A stretch of 64,000 nucleotides of DNA, from NCBI RefSeq assembly GCF_008107625.1, contig NZ_SDKK01000004.1, positions 121,276-185,275 of the forward strand, given 5' to 3'. The notes beneath the pieces were generated by a model, which was given only the letters and a program-made list of their open reading frames with translations, made no database searches and had not been told where the DNA came from. Of the stretch, positions 9,652 to 17,926 are shown one piece after another. Both the position numbers and the translations under genes were made by a program. The DNA is from Zoogloea oleivorans (GTDB taxonomy: Bacteria > Pseudomonadota > Gammaproteobacteria > Burkholderiales > Rhodocyclaceae). The stretch's first letter is position 1. The number at the start of each line of letters is the position of its first letter.

Positions 9652-9957
9652 TCAGGCGCGCCGTGGAGGCGGTGAGGTGGGGGGTATTACAATCGACTGC
9701 AGGGCCGGACGAAAGCCGGCAGAGCGCACTTCGGGCTGGACGGCTGGCGCCGGCAGAGAGGCGCTCACAAGGACGGGAGGATCCTGAGGCTCGGGGCTGT
9801 CGAGATCGACGCCGCTTTGGGCCGCCTGGTCGAAGCACTGGGCAAACTCGCCCAGCTCGGACGCATAGACCTCGGTATCGTCGGCAAAGGACGTGCCCGC
9901 CCACATGAGGACGAGACAGGCCAGAACGAGAGAGAGGCTTCGACGGATCAGTTGCAT
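9652..9957 (-). CDS. Small exported protein heading the metal-efflux operon (divergent CzcI-like, tentative)
   Basis: This is a 101-aa protein with a convincing signal peptide (MQLIRRSLSLVLACLVLMWAG to SFADD). The mature part is acidic at first (DDTEVYASELGEFAQCFDQ), then low-complexity and Pro/Ala-rich, ending in PPTSPPPRRA. It is the first gene of the minus-strand operon, directly before the outer-membrane channel gene. In Cupriavidus-type czc operons a small periplasmic protein (CzcI) has this place. The short Pro/Arg-rich tail and size recall that group, but the His-rich metal-binding part typical of CzcI is absent and only one Cys remains. A very long open frame continues upstream on this strand through the dac gene, but the signal peptide marks the real start. 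CzcI kinship is inference from position and shape. Confidence 0.6.
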   Translation of the reverse strand: MQLIRRSLSLVLACLVLMWAGTSFADDTEVYASELGEFAQCFDQAAQSGVDLDSPEPQDPPVLVSASLPAPAVQPEVRSAGFRPALQSIVIPPTSPPPRRA

Positions 9958-10040
9958 TGCAGCAATAAAGACCGGGGCAGTTCCCGGGAAGTTCCGTGGC
10001 CCGGCAAAAAACGCAGGCGGCAGGCAGCGGACTGCGTGTC

Positions 10041-10046
10041 TATAAT
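10041..10046 (+). promoter_or_regulatory. Candidate -10 of the dac-ybeD-lipB-lipA operon
   Basis: A perfect TATAAT lies 29 nt before the dac ATG, leaving a short leader. The region 17 nt upstream (cggcag) is a poor -35. The divergent efflux operon must be controlled from the same interval of about 117 nt (9958-10074). Confidence 0.4.
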
Positions 10047-10074
10047 CGCACTTTTTCCGCTTTTGCCCCAAATC

Positions 10075-11199
10075 ATGTTGCGTCGCATCATCCTGCTCGT
10101 ATTGCTCCTCCCGTCCCTCGTCTTCGCCCAGATGACGCCTCCGACCGTTGCCGCCAGGGCCTGGGTGCTCCTCGATGTCGGCTCGGGCCAGGTACTGACT
10201 GCTGAAAAGCCGGACGAGCGCATCGAGCCCGCCTCGCTGACCAAGCTGATGACCGCCTACCTCACGTTCGCGGCAATCAAGAACAAGACCCTCTCCCTGG
10301 ACCAGACCGTGCCCGTCTCGGAAAAGGCCTGGAAGGTCAGCGGCTCCAAGATGTTCATTCAGCCGCTGCTGCCGGTAACCGTGAAGGAACTGATTCACGG
10401 CATGATCATCCAGTCGGGTAACGACGCCTGCGTGGCGCTGGCCGAAGCCATCGCCGGCTCCGAAGAGAACTTCGTCCAGCTGATGAACAAGGAGGCCACC
10501 CGCCTCGGCCTGAAGAACACCCACTTCGAGAATTCCACCGGTCTGCCCCACCCGTCCCACCTGGCTTCCGTGCGTGACCTGGCCGCCCTGGCCACCGCCA
10601 TCATTCGCGACTTCCCCGAGTTCTATCCGATCTATTCCATCAAGGAATACACCTACAACAAGATCAAGCAGCCCAACCGTAATCGCCTGCTTTTCATTGA
10701 CCCCACCGTCGACGGCATCAAGACCGGCCACACCGACAGCGCCGGCTACTGCCTGATCGCCTCCGCCAAGCGCAACGAGCGGCGCCTGGTTTCCGTGGTG
10801 GTCGGCACCACCAGCGACAGCGTGCGCGCCCAGGAATCCCAGAAACTGCTGAACTGGGGCTACCTGGCCTTCGACACGGTCAAGGTCTATTCCGCCAACC
10901 AGGCCGTCAACGAATTCCGCATCTGGAAGGGTGCAGAAAACACCGTCAAGGCCGGCTTCCTGAACGATTTCGTGCTCTCGCTGCCTAAAGGCGATGCAGA
11001 AAAGCTGAAGGCCAACGTGGTCAGTCAGCAACCCCTGCTGGCCCCGGTGGCCAAAGGCCAGCCCATCGGCACCCTCCAGCTCAGCCTGGACGGCAAGCCG
11101 GTCGGCGACTACCCCATCGTGGCCCTCGAGGAGGTGCCTCAGGCCGGCTGGTTCGGCCGCCTGTGGGATGCCATTCGCCTGTGGTTCAAGAGCCTGTAA
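10075..11199 (+). CDS. D-alanyl-D-alanine carboxypeptidase (PBP5/6 family)
   Basis: This periplasmic low-molecular-weight penicillin-binding protein trims the terminal D-Ala from peptidoglycan stem peptides (374 aa). The ATG at 10075 opens a signal peptide (LRRIILLVLLLPSLVFAQ); the frame is open further upstream but without a start that fits. All three active-site motifs are present: SxxK as SLTK (PASLTKLM), SxN as SGN (IIQSGNDACVAL) and KTG (DGIKTGHTDSAG). The second, all-beta domain lies at about residues 265-355. The C-terminus WFGRLWDAIRLWFKSL is the expected amphipathic membrane anchor. It is followed by ybeD-lipB-lipA, a neighbourhood conserved in many Proteobacteria. Confidence 0.95.
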   Translation: MLRRIILLVLLLPSLVFAQMTPPTVAARAWVLLDVGSGQVLTAEKPDERIEPASLTKLMTAYLTFAAIKNKTLSLDQTVPVSEKAWKVSGSKMFIQPLLPVTVKELIHGMIIQSGNDACVALAEAIAGSEENFVQLMNKEATRLGLKNTHFENSTGLPHPSHLASVRDLAALATAIIRDFPEFYPIYSIKEYTYNKIKQPNRNRLLFIDPTVDGIKTGHTDSAGYCLIASAKRNERRLVSVVVGTTSDSVRAQESQKLLNWGYLAFDTVKVYSANQAVNEFRIWKGAENTVKAGFLNDFVLSLPKGDAEKLKANVVSQQPLLAPVAKGQPIGTLQLSLDGKPVGDYPIVALEEVPQAGWFGRLWDAIRLWFKSL

Positions 11200-11209
11200 G
11201 GAAGAACGG

Positions 11210-11482
11210 ATGACCCAAGAAGAGCGCGTGACCCTGCTGGAGTTTCCCTGCGAATTCCCGATCAAGATCATGGGGGCGCGGGTGGATGATTTCGCCCAGG
11301 TCATCCTGGACGTGGTGCTTACCCATGCGCCGGACTTCGATGCCGGCGCCATGCAGATGCGCCCATCCGCCCAGGGCAATTACCTGGCCATCACCTGCAC
11401 CCTCACCGCCACCTCCCAGGCCCAGCTCGACGCGCTGTACCGCGAGCTGTCGTCGCACCCGATGGTGAAGGTCGTCCTGTGA
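11210..11482 (+). CDS. ybeD: YbeD/DUF493 family protein
   Basis: This is a 90-aa cytosolic protein with an ACT-like ferredoxin fold. The ATG at 11210 has a good AAGGAAG 5-11 nt upstream. Typical family sequence is seen at both ends (LLEFPCEFPIKIMGA and a C-terminal HPMVKVVL). It sits between dac and lipB as in Escherichia coli and overlaps lipB by 4 nt (GTGA). The biochemical role is not established for the family; a regulatory role near lipoate metabolism has been proposed from gene order. Confidence 0.92.
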   Translation: MTQEERVTLLEFPCEFPIKIMGARVDDFAQVILDVVLTHAPDFDAGAMQMRPSAQGNYLAITCTLTATSQAQLDALYRELSSHPMVKVVL

Positions 11483-12096
11483 TCGTCCGCCACCTGGGCC
11501 TCGTGCCCTACGAGCCCACCTGGCGCGCGATGCAGGAATTCACCACCATCCGCGACGCATCCACGCCGGACGAGCTGTGGCTCGTCCAGCACCCGCCCGT
11601 GTATACCCTCGGCCAGGCCGGCAAGCCGGAACACCTGCTGCAGGCCACCGAGATTCCGCTGGTGAAGATCGACCGGGGCGGCCAGATCACCTACCACGGC
11701 CCCGGCCAGGTGGTGGCCTACCTGCTCCTCGACCTGCACCGCCGCCACCTCAAGGTGCGCGAGATGGTGACCCTGCTCGAGCAATCCCTGATCGACTGCA
11801 TCGCCGACTTCGGCCTCAAGGCCGAGCGCAAGGACGGCGCCCCGGGCGTCTACATTGCCGGCGAAAAGGTCGCCGCCCTGGGCCTGCGCGTCAGAAACGG
11901 CTGCAGCTACCACGGACTGTCCCTCAACGTCGATATGGACTTGACACCATTTACGTGGATCAACCCGTGCGGCTATAGTGGGCTCAAGACCATACAACTC
12001 AAGGACTTCGGTGTGACTGAAGGACCCGATGAAGTCGCCGCAAGGCTTCTCGGCCACCTCCAGCGGCACTTCCCCGAAGTTCTCCCCACCGCCTGA
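11479..12096 (+). CDS. lipB: Octanoyl-[ACP]:protein N-octanoyltransferase
   Basis: This enzyme transfers the octanoyl group from acyl carrier protein to lipoyl domains, the first step of endogenous lipoate synthesis (205 aa). The start is GTG, overlapping the ybeD stop. The catalytic Cys164 ([10 protein letters not shown]) and Lys130 (AGEKVAALG) are present, as is the signature [12 protein letters not shown]. It acts directly before LipA, whose gene follows after 17 nt. Confidence 0.97.
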   Translation: MIVRHLGLVPYEPTWRAMQEFTTIRDASTPDELWLVQHPPVYTLGQAGKPEHLLQATEIPLVKIDRGGQITYHGPGQVVAYLLLDLHRRHLKVREMVTLLEQSLIDCIADFGLKAERKDGAPGVYIAGEKVAALGLRVRNGCSYHGLSLNVDMDLTPFTWINPCGYSGLKTIQLKDFGVTEGPDEVAARLLGHLQRHFPEVLPTA

Positions 12097-12113
12097 CCAA
12101 AGGACAACAGACA

Positions 12114-13082
12114 ATGGATTCACCCGCCCGCAAGCAACGTGGTGCCGAGAAAACCGCCCGCATCCCCATCAAGATCGTGCCCGCCGAGCGCCTCAAGAAG
12201 CCCGAGTGGATCCGCATCAAGCTGGGTGCCGGCATCGAAGCCGAACGCTTCAACGAGATCAAGGACACCCTGCGCGAGCACAAGCTGCACACCGTCTGCG
12301 AAGAAGCCTCGTGCCCCAACATCCACGAATGCTTCGGCAAGGGCACGGCCACCTTCATGATCATGGGTGACATCTGCACCCGCCGCTGCCCCTTCTGCGA
12401 CGTCGGCCACGGCCGCCCCGAACCACTCAATGTCGATGAGCCCGCCAATCTGGCCAAGACCATCGCGGCGATGCGCCTCAACTACGTGGTGATCACCAGC
12501 GTCGACCGGGACGATCTGCGCGACGGCGGTGCCGATCACTTCGTGCAGTGCATCAAGGCCACCCGCGAAGCCTCGCCGAAGACCAGCATCGAAGTGCTGG
12601 TGCCCGACTTCCGCGGCCGCATGGACATCGCCCTCGACATCTTCGACCAGGCCGCGCCGGACGTCATGAACCACAACCTGGAAACCGTGCCGCGCCTCTA
12701 CAAGCAGGCTCGCCCGGGGGCCGACTACGCCTACTCGCTGGAACTCCTCAAGCAGTTCAAGGCGCGTCACCCGGACGTTTCCACCAAGTCGGGCCTGATG
12801 GTCGGCCTTGGCGAAACCGATGACGAAATCCTCGAAGTGATGCGCGACATGCGTGCCCACAACGTCGAGATGCTTACCATCGGCCAGTACCTGCAACCTT
12901 CCGGCGGCCACCTGCCGGTGCTGCGCTACGTGCATCCGGACACCTTCAAGATGTTCGAAACCGAAGCGCTCAAGATGGGCTTCAAAAACGCCGCCTGCGG
13001 CCCGATGGTCCGCTCCAGCTACTGGGCCGACCAGCAGGCGCATGGCGCCGGTGTCGCCATGACGGTCAACGAGAGCAACTGA
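12114..13082 (+). CDS. lipA: Lipoyl synthase (radical SAM)
   Basis: LipA inserts two sulfur atoms into protein-bound octanoyl groups to form lipoyl cofactors (322 aa). The auxiliary 4Fe-4S cluster cysteines are Cys62, Cys67 and Cys73 (CEEASC...HEC), the radical SAM cysteines are Cys88, Cys92 and Cys95 (CTRRCPFC), and the C-terminal RSSY supplies the serine ligand. AAAGGA lies upstream of the ATG. It is the last gene of the dac-ybeD-lipB-lipA unit and ends just before a strong hairpin. Confidence 0.98.
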   Translation: MDSPARKQRGAEKTARIPIKIVPAERLKKPEWIRIKLGAGIEAERFNEIKDTLREHKLHTVCEEASCPNIHECFGKGTATFMIMGDICTRRCPFCDVGHGRPEPLNVDEPANLAKTIAAMRLNYVVITSVDRDDLRDGGADHFVQCIKATREASPKTSIEVLVPDFRGRMDIALDIFDQAAPDVMNHNLETVPRLYKQARPGADYAYSLELLKQFKARHPDVSTKSGLMVGLGETDDEILEVMRDMRAHNVEMLTIGQYLQPSGGHLPVLRYVHPDTFKMFETEALKMGFKNAACGPMVRSSYWADQQAHGAGVAMTVNESN

Positions 13083-13104
13083 ACATCGCTCGCTGACGTG
13101 CCAT

Positions 13105-13140
13105 GAAGCGGGGGGCCCTGGACTCAGGGTCCCCCGCTTC
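13105..13140. terminator. Strong hairpin between convergent lipA and sensor-kinase genes
   Basis: A 16-bp stem (gaagcggggggccctg / cagggtcccccgcttc, one G-U pair in the sense of lipA) closes a 4-nt loop gact. It lies between two convergent genes and could end transcription from both sides. There is no long T-run on either side. Confidence 0.7.
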
Positions 13141-13143
13141 ACA

Positions 13144-15804
13144 TCATGCCGCCGATTGCCCGGCCAGTTCCTCGATGCAGGTCAGCAAGGCATCGAGATC
13201 GAGTGGTTTGTGCTGCACGCCAATGCCTTGTTCCGCGATCCGGCGCATCACATCAGGATCCATATCGCCGGTAATGATGATCGCCGGCAGGCTGCTGCCA
13301 AAACACGTCCGAAACGATGCAATGACGTCGAGGCCGGTTTCTTCACCGACCAGGCGGTAGTCCGATATCACCAGGTCCGGCGCCACTCCGTCGAGACGGG
13401 GGTGCACACCCGAGCGCGACGACGCAGTCAGCACCTGGTGCCCCACGCTGGCCAGCGCGCGGGAAAGCGCCGCCGCCACATAGGCGTTGTCCTCCACCAG
13501 CACGATCCGCAACGGCCGCAGCGTAGCGCGGGGAAACGCCGGGCGCTCAAGGTGTGCCCCGAGAGGAAGTTCCACCGCAAACACCGAGCCCTTGCCCGGT
13601 CGGGAGCGCACACTGATCTGCAGATTCAACAATTCCGCCATGCGGGCCACGATGGCCAGACCAAGCCCGGTGCCCTTCGCCATGTTGCGCTCCGGATTGC
13701 CCAGTTGCTTGAACTCCTCGAAGATCTCCCCGGTCTTGTCGGCCGGAATCCCCATCCCGGTATCCCACACCTCCACCCACATGCGTCCCTGCCGACGCCG
13801 GCAACCGATCAGCACGCCGCCCTTCTCGGTATAACGGATGGCATTGGAGACCAGATTGCCAAGGATGCGCTGGAACAGGACCCGATCGGTGCGCCCGATC
13901 ACATCGCAATCCCGGTAGCGGAATGCGAGTCCATTCAACTTGGCAGCTGGCGCATGGGCGGAAACAACCTTGGCAATCGACGCCTCTAGAGAGAAATCAC
14001 TGATATTGGGCGCCACCACGCCGGCATCGAGCTTCGAGAGGTCGAGCAGATCGGAGAGCATTTCATTCAGGCTGCCGACGCAATAGCGCATATCGGCCAG
14101 CAGGCGGGGGTCGGACTCCGCCAGCCGGCTCTCCAGCGACGCCACATACAGGGATAACGCGGCGAGGGGCTGGCGCAGGTCATGGCTCGCCGCCGCCAGG
14201 AAGCGCGACTTGGCATTGTTGGCGCGCTCCGCTTCGAGCTTGGCCGCCGCCAGCTCGGCGGTTCGCTGCATGACGAGGGAAGCAACGTCTTCCTGCCGGC
14301 GATGAACATCGGTGATATCCGAAAACAGGGCTACATAATGGGCAACCGCCCCGGAGTCGTCCCTCACCACGCTGATGGTCATATAAACCGCAAACAGCGC
14401 ACCATCCTTGCGACGATTCCACAATTTACCCTGCCAGCGACCGGTGCTTTCCAGGGACTGGAACATGGCCTGGTAGAAATCCGGAGCCTGCTTGCCGGAC
14501 TTCAGAAAACGCGGATTCTTGCCAATGACCTCCTCGTGCAGATAGCCTGTGAGTTCGGTAAAAGCCTGATTCACATTGATGATCCGCGCCTCCCGGTCGG
14601 CAATGATGATGCCTTCGGCGGCAGCACTAAAAACGCTGGCAGACAAACGCAGTTGCGCCTCGGCGTGCTTGCGGGCCGCCTGCATGCGGTTGAACTGCTG
14701 CGCCAGGCAGGCGATCTCGCGCGGCCCCGACAGGGGCGCCTGCGCATTCAGATCGCCGCGGGTCGCCGCCTCGGCAGCCGCCCGGAGGTTCTCCAATGCC
14801 TCCCGGATATGCCGCCCAAGGGTCACGGCGAGAATCGCGCCCCCCAGCAGAAAAGCCATCATGGTCAGCGCAGCCAGCATCAGCGGACGATGAAAACTGC
14901 CATACAGCACATGGCGCGGCATCCCGATCACGACGGTCCACTGGGAGAAATGTGAGCGGGTGAAGGCAACAAACGAAGGAACGCCTTCCAGCGTACGGCT
15001 GGCCATCGTCCCTTCGGCGTGCATTTTCATTTGTGCCAGCAGATCCGGCGTCGCCTTTTTCCCGACCGAACTGGGGGCATGATGACTGCGCGCCACAATC
15101 GTTCCCTGGGAGTCCAGCAAGGCCGCGACCCAGCCCTCCGGCAGGTCCTGCTCCACCAGCAGACGATTGAGTCGCTCGGCCGAAATACCCATATCGAGCA
15201 CATGAGCCACCTTGCCGTCCGACCAGACCGGCACCTCCACGGCAACGAACGGACGCCTCGCCACCCCACCGAGGTAGAGATCGGAAATTCCCGGCCGGCC
15301 GGTCTTGACAGTCCGGTGGACCATGTCGGGATGCCCCGTCATGGGCAACGGAGTACCGAAGGGGAGCAAGGTATTGATGATCTGCTGGCCCGTTGCATCC
15401 GTCAGGACAATGGCCTCCCCCACACTTTCCGTGGTCAATACCTCCCGGGCCCGGGCATAAAACACCTGTAGTTCCCCCGCCTGCAGGGATGGCGTCGTCG
15501 CGAGAATCTGGAGCTTGCCGTTGATTCCTGCCAGATCGTTATCGACGGCCATGGAAAGGGCCCGGGCCGTCTGCAAGGCGCCTTGCTCCAACTGGCTGCG
15601 CTGTATCTGGTAGAGGTCGTAAAAGAGAATAGAACCAGCCAGAACGCCCGGAATCAAGGCTGCAGCAAATAGCCAGCCAATTCCGGGAAGCACAGAAACC
15701 AGCGCCCCCAGCCAATGACGGGTCAAGGAGTTCAGCGAAATAAGCAGCCTGTCTTTCTTAAAGAAAAACGGAATGGGGAAATAGCCGGACAGAAAAGAGG
15801 CCAA
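13144..15804 (-). CDS. Hybrid sensor histidine kinase (sensor–HAMP–PAS–HisKA–HATPase–REC)
   Basis: This is an 886-aa membrane sensor. A TM segment lies at about 35-60, a large periplasmic Cache-like sensor region at about 65-305, a second TM at 310-335, HAMP at about 335-390, PAS at about 395-510 and a HisKA domain with the H-box SHDLRQPLAAL. A full HATPase domain follows (NLVSNAIRYTEKGG; DTGMGIPADKTGEIF; GTGLGLAIV), then a C-terminal receiver domain with the phospho-acceptor Asp in DLVISDYRL. The DLRQPL-type H-box is that of NahK-like hybrid kinases. The frame begins at a TTG without a clear ribosome site and no internal ATG precedes the first TM, so the exact start is uncertain. Its partner may be the NarL-type regulator 1.2 kb upstream; this is inferred from proximity. 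Confidence 0.92.
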   Translation of the reverse strand: MASFLSGYFPIPFFFKKDRLLISLNSLTRHWLGALVSVLPGIGWLFAAALIPGVLAGSILFYDLYQIQRSQLEQGALQTARALSMAVDNDLAGINGKLQILATTPSLQAGELQVFYARAREVLTTESVGEAIVLTDATGQQIINTLLPFGTPLPMTGHPDMVHRTVKTGRPGISDLYLGGVARRPFVAVEVPVWSDGKVAHVLDMGISAERLNRLLVEQDLPEGWVAALLDSQGTIVARSHHAPSSVGKKATPDLLAQMKMHAEGTMASRTLEGVPSFVAFTRSHFSQWTVVIGMPRHVLYGSFHRPLMLAALTMMAFLLGGAILAVTLGRHIREALENLRAAAEAATRGDLNAQAPLSGPREIACLAQQFNRMQAARKHAEAQLRLSASVFSAAAEGIIIADREARIINVNQAFTELTGYLHEEVIGKNPRFLKSGKQAPDFYQAMFQSLESTGRWQGKLWNRRKDGALFAVYMTISVVRDDSGAVAHYVALFSDITDVHRRQEDVASLVMQRTAELAAAKLEAERANNAKSRFLAAASHDLRQPLAALSLYVASLESRLAESDPRLLADMRYCVGSLNEMLSDLLDLSKLDAGVVAPNISDFSLEASIAKVVSAHAPAAKLNGLAFRYRDCDVIGRTDRVLFQRILGNLVSNAIRYTEKGGVLIGCRRRQGRMWVEVWDTGMGIPADKTGEIFEEFKQLGNPERNMAKGTGLGLAIVARMAELLNLQISVRSRPGKGSVFAVELPLGAHLERPAFPRATLRPLRIVLVEDNAYVAAALSRALASVGHQVLTASSRSGVHPRLDGVAPDLVISDYRLVGEETGLDVIASFRTCFGSSLPAIIITGDMDPDVMRRIAEQGIGVQHKPLDLDALLTCIEELAGQSAA

Positions 15805-15885
15805 GAGCAGTTTTCATTCTGCCAGAAGCCAAAAAGAGCATCAAACCCGCACTTCCCAATTCGGCCGCCGCAGCACGGCAAGGTT

Positions 15886-16665
15886 TTAGCCGACGAGAGA
15901 TAGCGGACGCGGAACGGGCTTGCCGTAGGCATTTCCCTGCAGCCAGATACCCGCGGGGTCGGCCGCTTCGAAGGGCGTTTCGAGATGCGTGATGACAATG
16001 GTCGCCTTCTCGCGCAAGACCTCAAGCCAGTTGAAATCACCGACGGCTCCGTCACCACTGACGGCCAGCTTGCGTGCGTCGATCTTGACGAACTGGGTCC
16101 ATGCGGCAGATGAAATCCGCTGCCATTGCGCCAGGGAATCGACGTTTACCGCGACCTGAAAGCCGTTTGCACGATAATTGCGCAGCACAAAGGCCAGCAG
16201 ACAGGGCTGCAAGCTGGCTTCAAGCGGGGTTTCAATGACAATCCGCTCGGGTTGCAGGCCAAGCGCCTCGACAAGCTTGCGGAAAGCCTGTCCGGGATCC
16301 TTGTCCACCGCCGACAACAGACGGCCATTCACGTTGAGAAACAGCAGCCGATCGCCTCCTGCGCCAAACGCATTCAAGGGATGGATGGTCTGGCACAGCC
16401 AGTCGAGCGCAAACAGGTGCTCATCATCCGCGGTTGCAGAAAACAGGGACCAGGGCGAGAGCTCCGGCTCACCTCCATCAAGACTGCGGATAAAGGCCTC
16501 ATGAGCGACGACATGCCCATCGCTGGCACGGACGATGGGCTGGAAAACGGACGACAGCGCACATCCGAACCAGTCGGCCAGAAAGCGGCCGTCGGGCAAG
16601 CGACGCAGAGGCCTGTGCGTACTGTGTTCGGGGGGAACACGATCAAGCAATTCGCGTATGGACAA
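15886..16665 (-). CDS. Degenerate EAL-domain protein
   Basis: This is a 259-aa stand-alone EAL-fold protein. Family landmarks are visible: FQPIVRASDGHVVAHEAFIR (EAL replaced by EAF, Glu retained), VIETPLE, FVKIDA and LQGNAYGKP. The second metal/catalytic motif, normally DDFGxG, reads VNVDSLAQW, so the key Asp pair is lost. Catalytic c-di-GMP hydrolysis is therefore unlikely; a binding or protein-interaction role is more probable (inference). The start is a TTG (16665) with no strong ribosome site. It is followed by the hybrid kinase on the same strand, 81 nt away. Confidence 0.8.
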   Translation of the reverse strand: MSIRELLDRVPPEHSTHRPLRRLPDGRFLADWFGCALSSVFQPIVRASDGHVVAHEAFIRSLDGGEPELSPWSLFSATADDEHLFALDWLCQTIHPLNAFGAGGDRLLFLNVNGRLLSAVDKDPGQAFRKLVEALGLQPERIVIETPLEASLQPCLLAFVLRNYRANGFQVAVNVDSLAQWQRISSAAWTQFVKIDARKLAVSGDGAVGDFNWLEVLREKATIVITHLETPFEAADPAGIWLQGNAYGKPVPRPLSLVG

Positions 16666-17048
16666 AGTCAGTAGGCGCGCATTGCCCGGCCAAAGACCAT
16701 CCGGGAAGCACGATCAATATTTCCTGATGGATATTAAAAACACACCAACAAGCCAAACAACATAAACCTTTTGGCATTTTCCGGTTTGCAGCAGGGCTGA
16801 GTGTGGTGTGAAAAGATGTTTCCGACCATCAGCCGAGGCCTCTCTGTTTGTAGGGCAACCCTGACAAGAACAGAACTGCCGGCCGCCATTCGCGTTTTCA
16901 AGCAGCCATCCGCACGCGACAATTTACGCTATCCTTGAATGATTCATGAATGCCCTGAAATATGAAGGGGCGCACCGAGCTTGCCCGCCCATGAGGCGAG
17001 CCGGAATAGTCTTGCTCCGGGAGCAGATGCATTTATTGGTAGCGCGAC
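16666..17048. other. 383-nt intergenic region between divergent EAL and response-regulator genes
   Basis: No gene is supported here. Relatively AT-rich for this genome, it holds two overlapping perfect inverted repeats, TGAATGATTCA (16936-16946) and ATTCATGAAT (16942-16951), about 100 nt before the response regulator, and a small hairpin tgctcc-g-ggagca at 17013-17025. The repeats could be an operator; no clear -35/-10 pair was found. Confidence 0.5.
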
Positions 17049-17681
17049 ATGATCAGGATTCTTATCGTTGATGACCACGCGGTGGTCGGCGGTGGATTAA
17101 AACAATTTCTTACCAATACCGGAGGCTTCGAAGTTGCCGGTGAAGCCAGAACCGGTCAGGACGCGCTCAAACTGGTCAGTACGCAAAGCTGGGACTTATT
17201 GCTGCTGGATATCGGCCTGCCGGATTTGAATGGTATCGAGGTTCTCAAACGCATCAAACGGGAACGGCCGGAATTACCCGTTCTGATCTTCAGCATGTAT
17301 TCCGAAGATGAATACGCGCTGGCCGCCCGGGAAGCGGGGGCTGCCGGCTATCTGCCCAAGAACAGCGCTCCGGAGGAAATCCTCGCGGCCATTCGCCGGG
17401 CCAGCGCCGGGGAGTGTTATTTGAGCCCCCAGCTCACGGAAAGACTGCTGAGCGGGTCCGCCTCGATCAGTCGAAAATTGCCCCACGACCGCCTGTCGGC
17501 GCGCGAACTGGATGTGATGCTGATGATCAGCAAGGGCATACCGCTGACCGAGATCGCCGAACAGCTCCATCTCAGCCCCAAAACCATCAGCACCTACCGC
17601 ACCCGGGTCCTGGAAAAGCTGGAGCTCAAGCACAACACGGAGATCACCCGCTACGTGCTCAAGCACAAGCTGGACAACTAA
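17049..17681 (+). CDS. NarL/FixJ-family response regulator
   Basis: This is a 210-aa two-component DNA-binding regulator. The receiver domain covers residues 1-120 with acidic residues Asp8-Asp9 (VDDH), phospho-acceptor Asp54 (LLLLDIGLPD) and Lys103 (YLPKNS). A LuxR-type helix-turn-helix spans about 148-205 (LSARELDVMLMISKG...IAEQLHLSPKTISTYRTRVLEKL). It is most like the UvrY/GacA-style branch. No kinase is in the same operon; the hybrid kinase at 13.1-15.8 kb is the nearest candidate. An inverted repeat just after its stop could be a binding site for it or another LuxR-type regulator. Confidence 0.93.
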   Translation: MIRILIVDDHAVVGGGLKQFLTNTGGFEVAGEARTGQDALKLVSTQSWDLLLLDIGLPDLNGIEVLKRIKRERPELPVLIFSMYSEDEYALAAREAGAAGYLPKNSAPEEILAAIRRASAGECYLSPQLTERLLSGSASISRKLPHDRLSARELDVMLMISKGIPLTEIAEQLHLSPKTISTYRTRVLEKLELKHNTEITRYVLKHKLDN

Positions 17682-17691
17682 ACATTCGCCG

Positions 17692-17707
17692 GTAGGCAAA
17701 TTCCTAC
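17692..17707. promoter_or_regulatory. Inverted repeat GTAGG-N6-CCTAC upstream of the Crp-PAS-GGDEF gene
   Basis: A 5-bp perfect dyad (gtagg caaatt cctac) lies 10 nt after the response-regulator stop. A looser half-site pair, TAGGATTTTCGG...AAACCTAC, follows at about 17750-17780. This dyad shape suits a dimeric LuxR-type regulator. The assignment to the neighbouring response regulator is inference. Confidence 0.3.
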
Positions 17708-17926
17708 AATAGACTCACCCATCACTGACAACACTCGCGCGTTTGGCCGATAGGATTTTCGGCGAATAAACCTACACTGCAGGCTCGACTCCGCAAGTCG
17801 TGCAGCACCGTCTTTTTCTGGCCTGCAGCCCATAACGGGCAATAAAGAAAAACGAAACCGTACGTCAACGGAATTTCCCCAAGCCTTTCTCAAAATTCAA
17901 AAATGGCCCCGTGGAGGAGACGATTC

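Noticed and set aside
9958-11379. Upstream extension of the small CzcI-like frame on the minus strand
   Set aside because: It runs antisense through dac and ybeD; the signal peptide beginning at 9957 marks the real start.
16734-16922. Short 62-codon minus-strand frame in the gap before the response regulator
   Set aside because: No ribosome site, no recognisable sequence, and composition like non-coding DNA.
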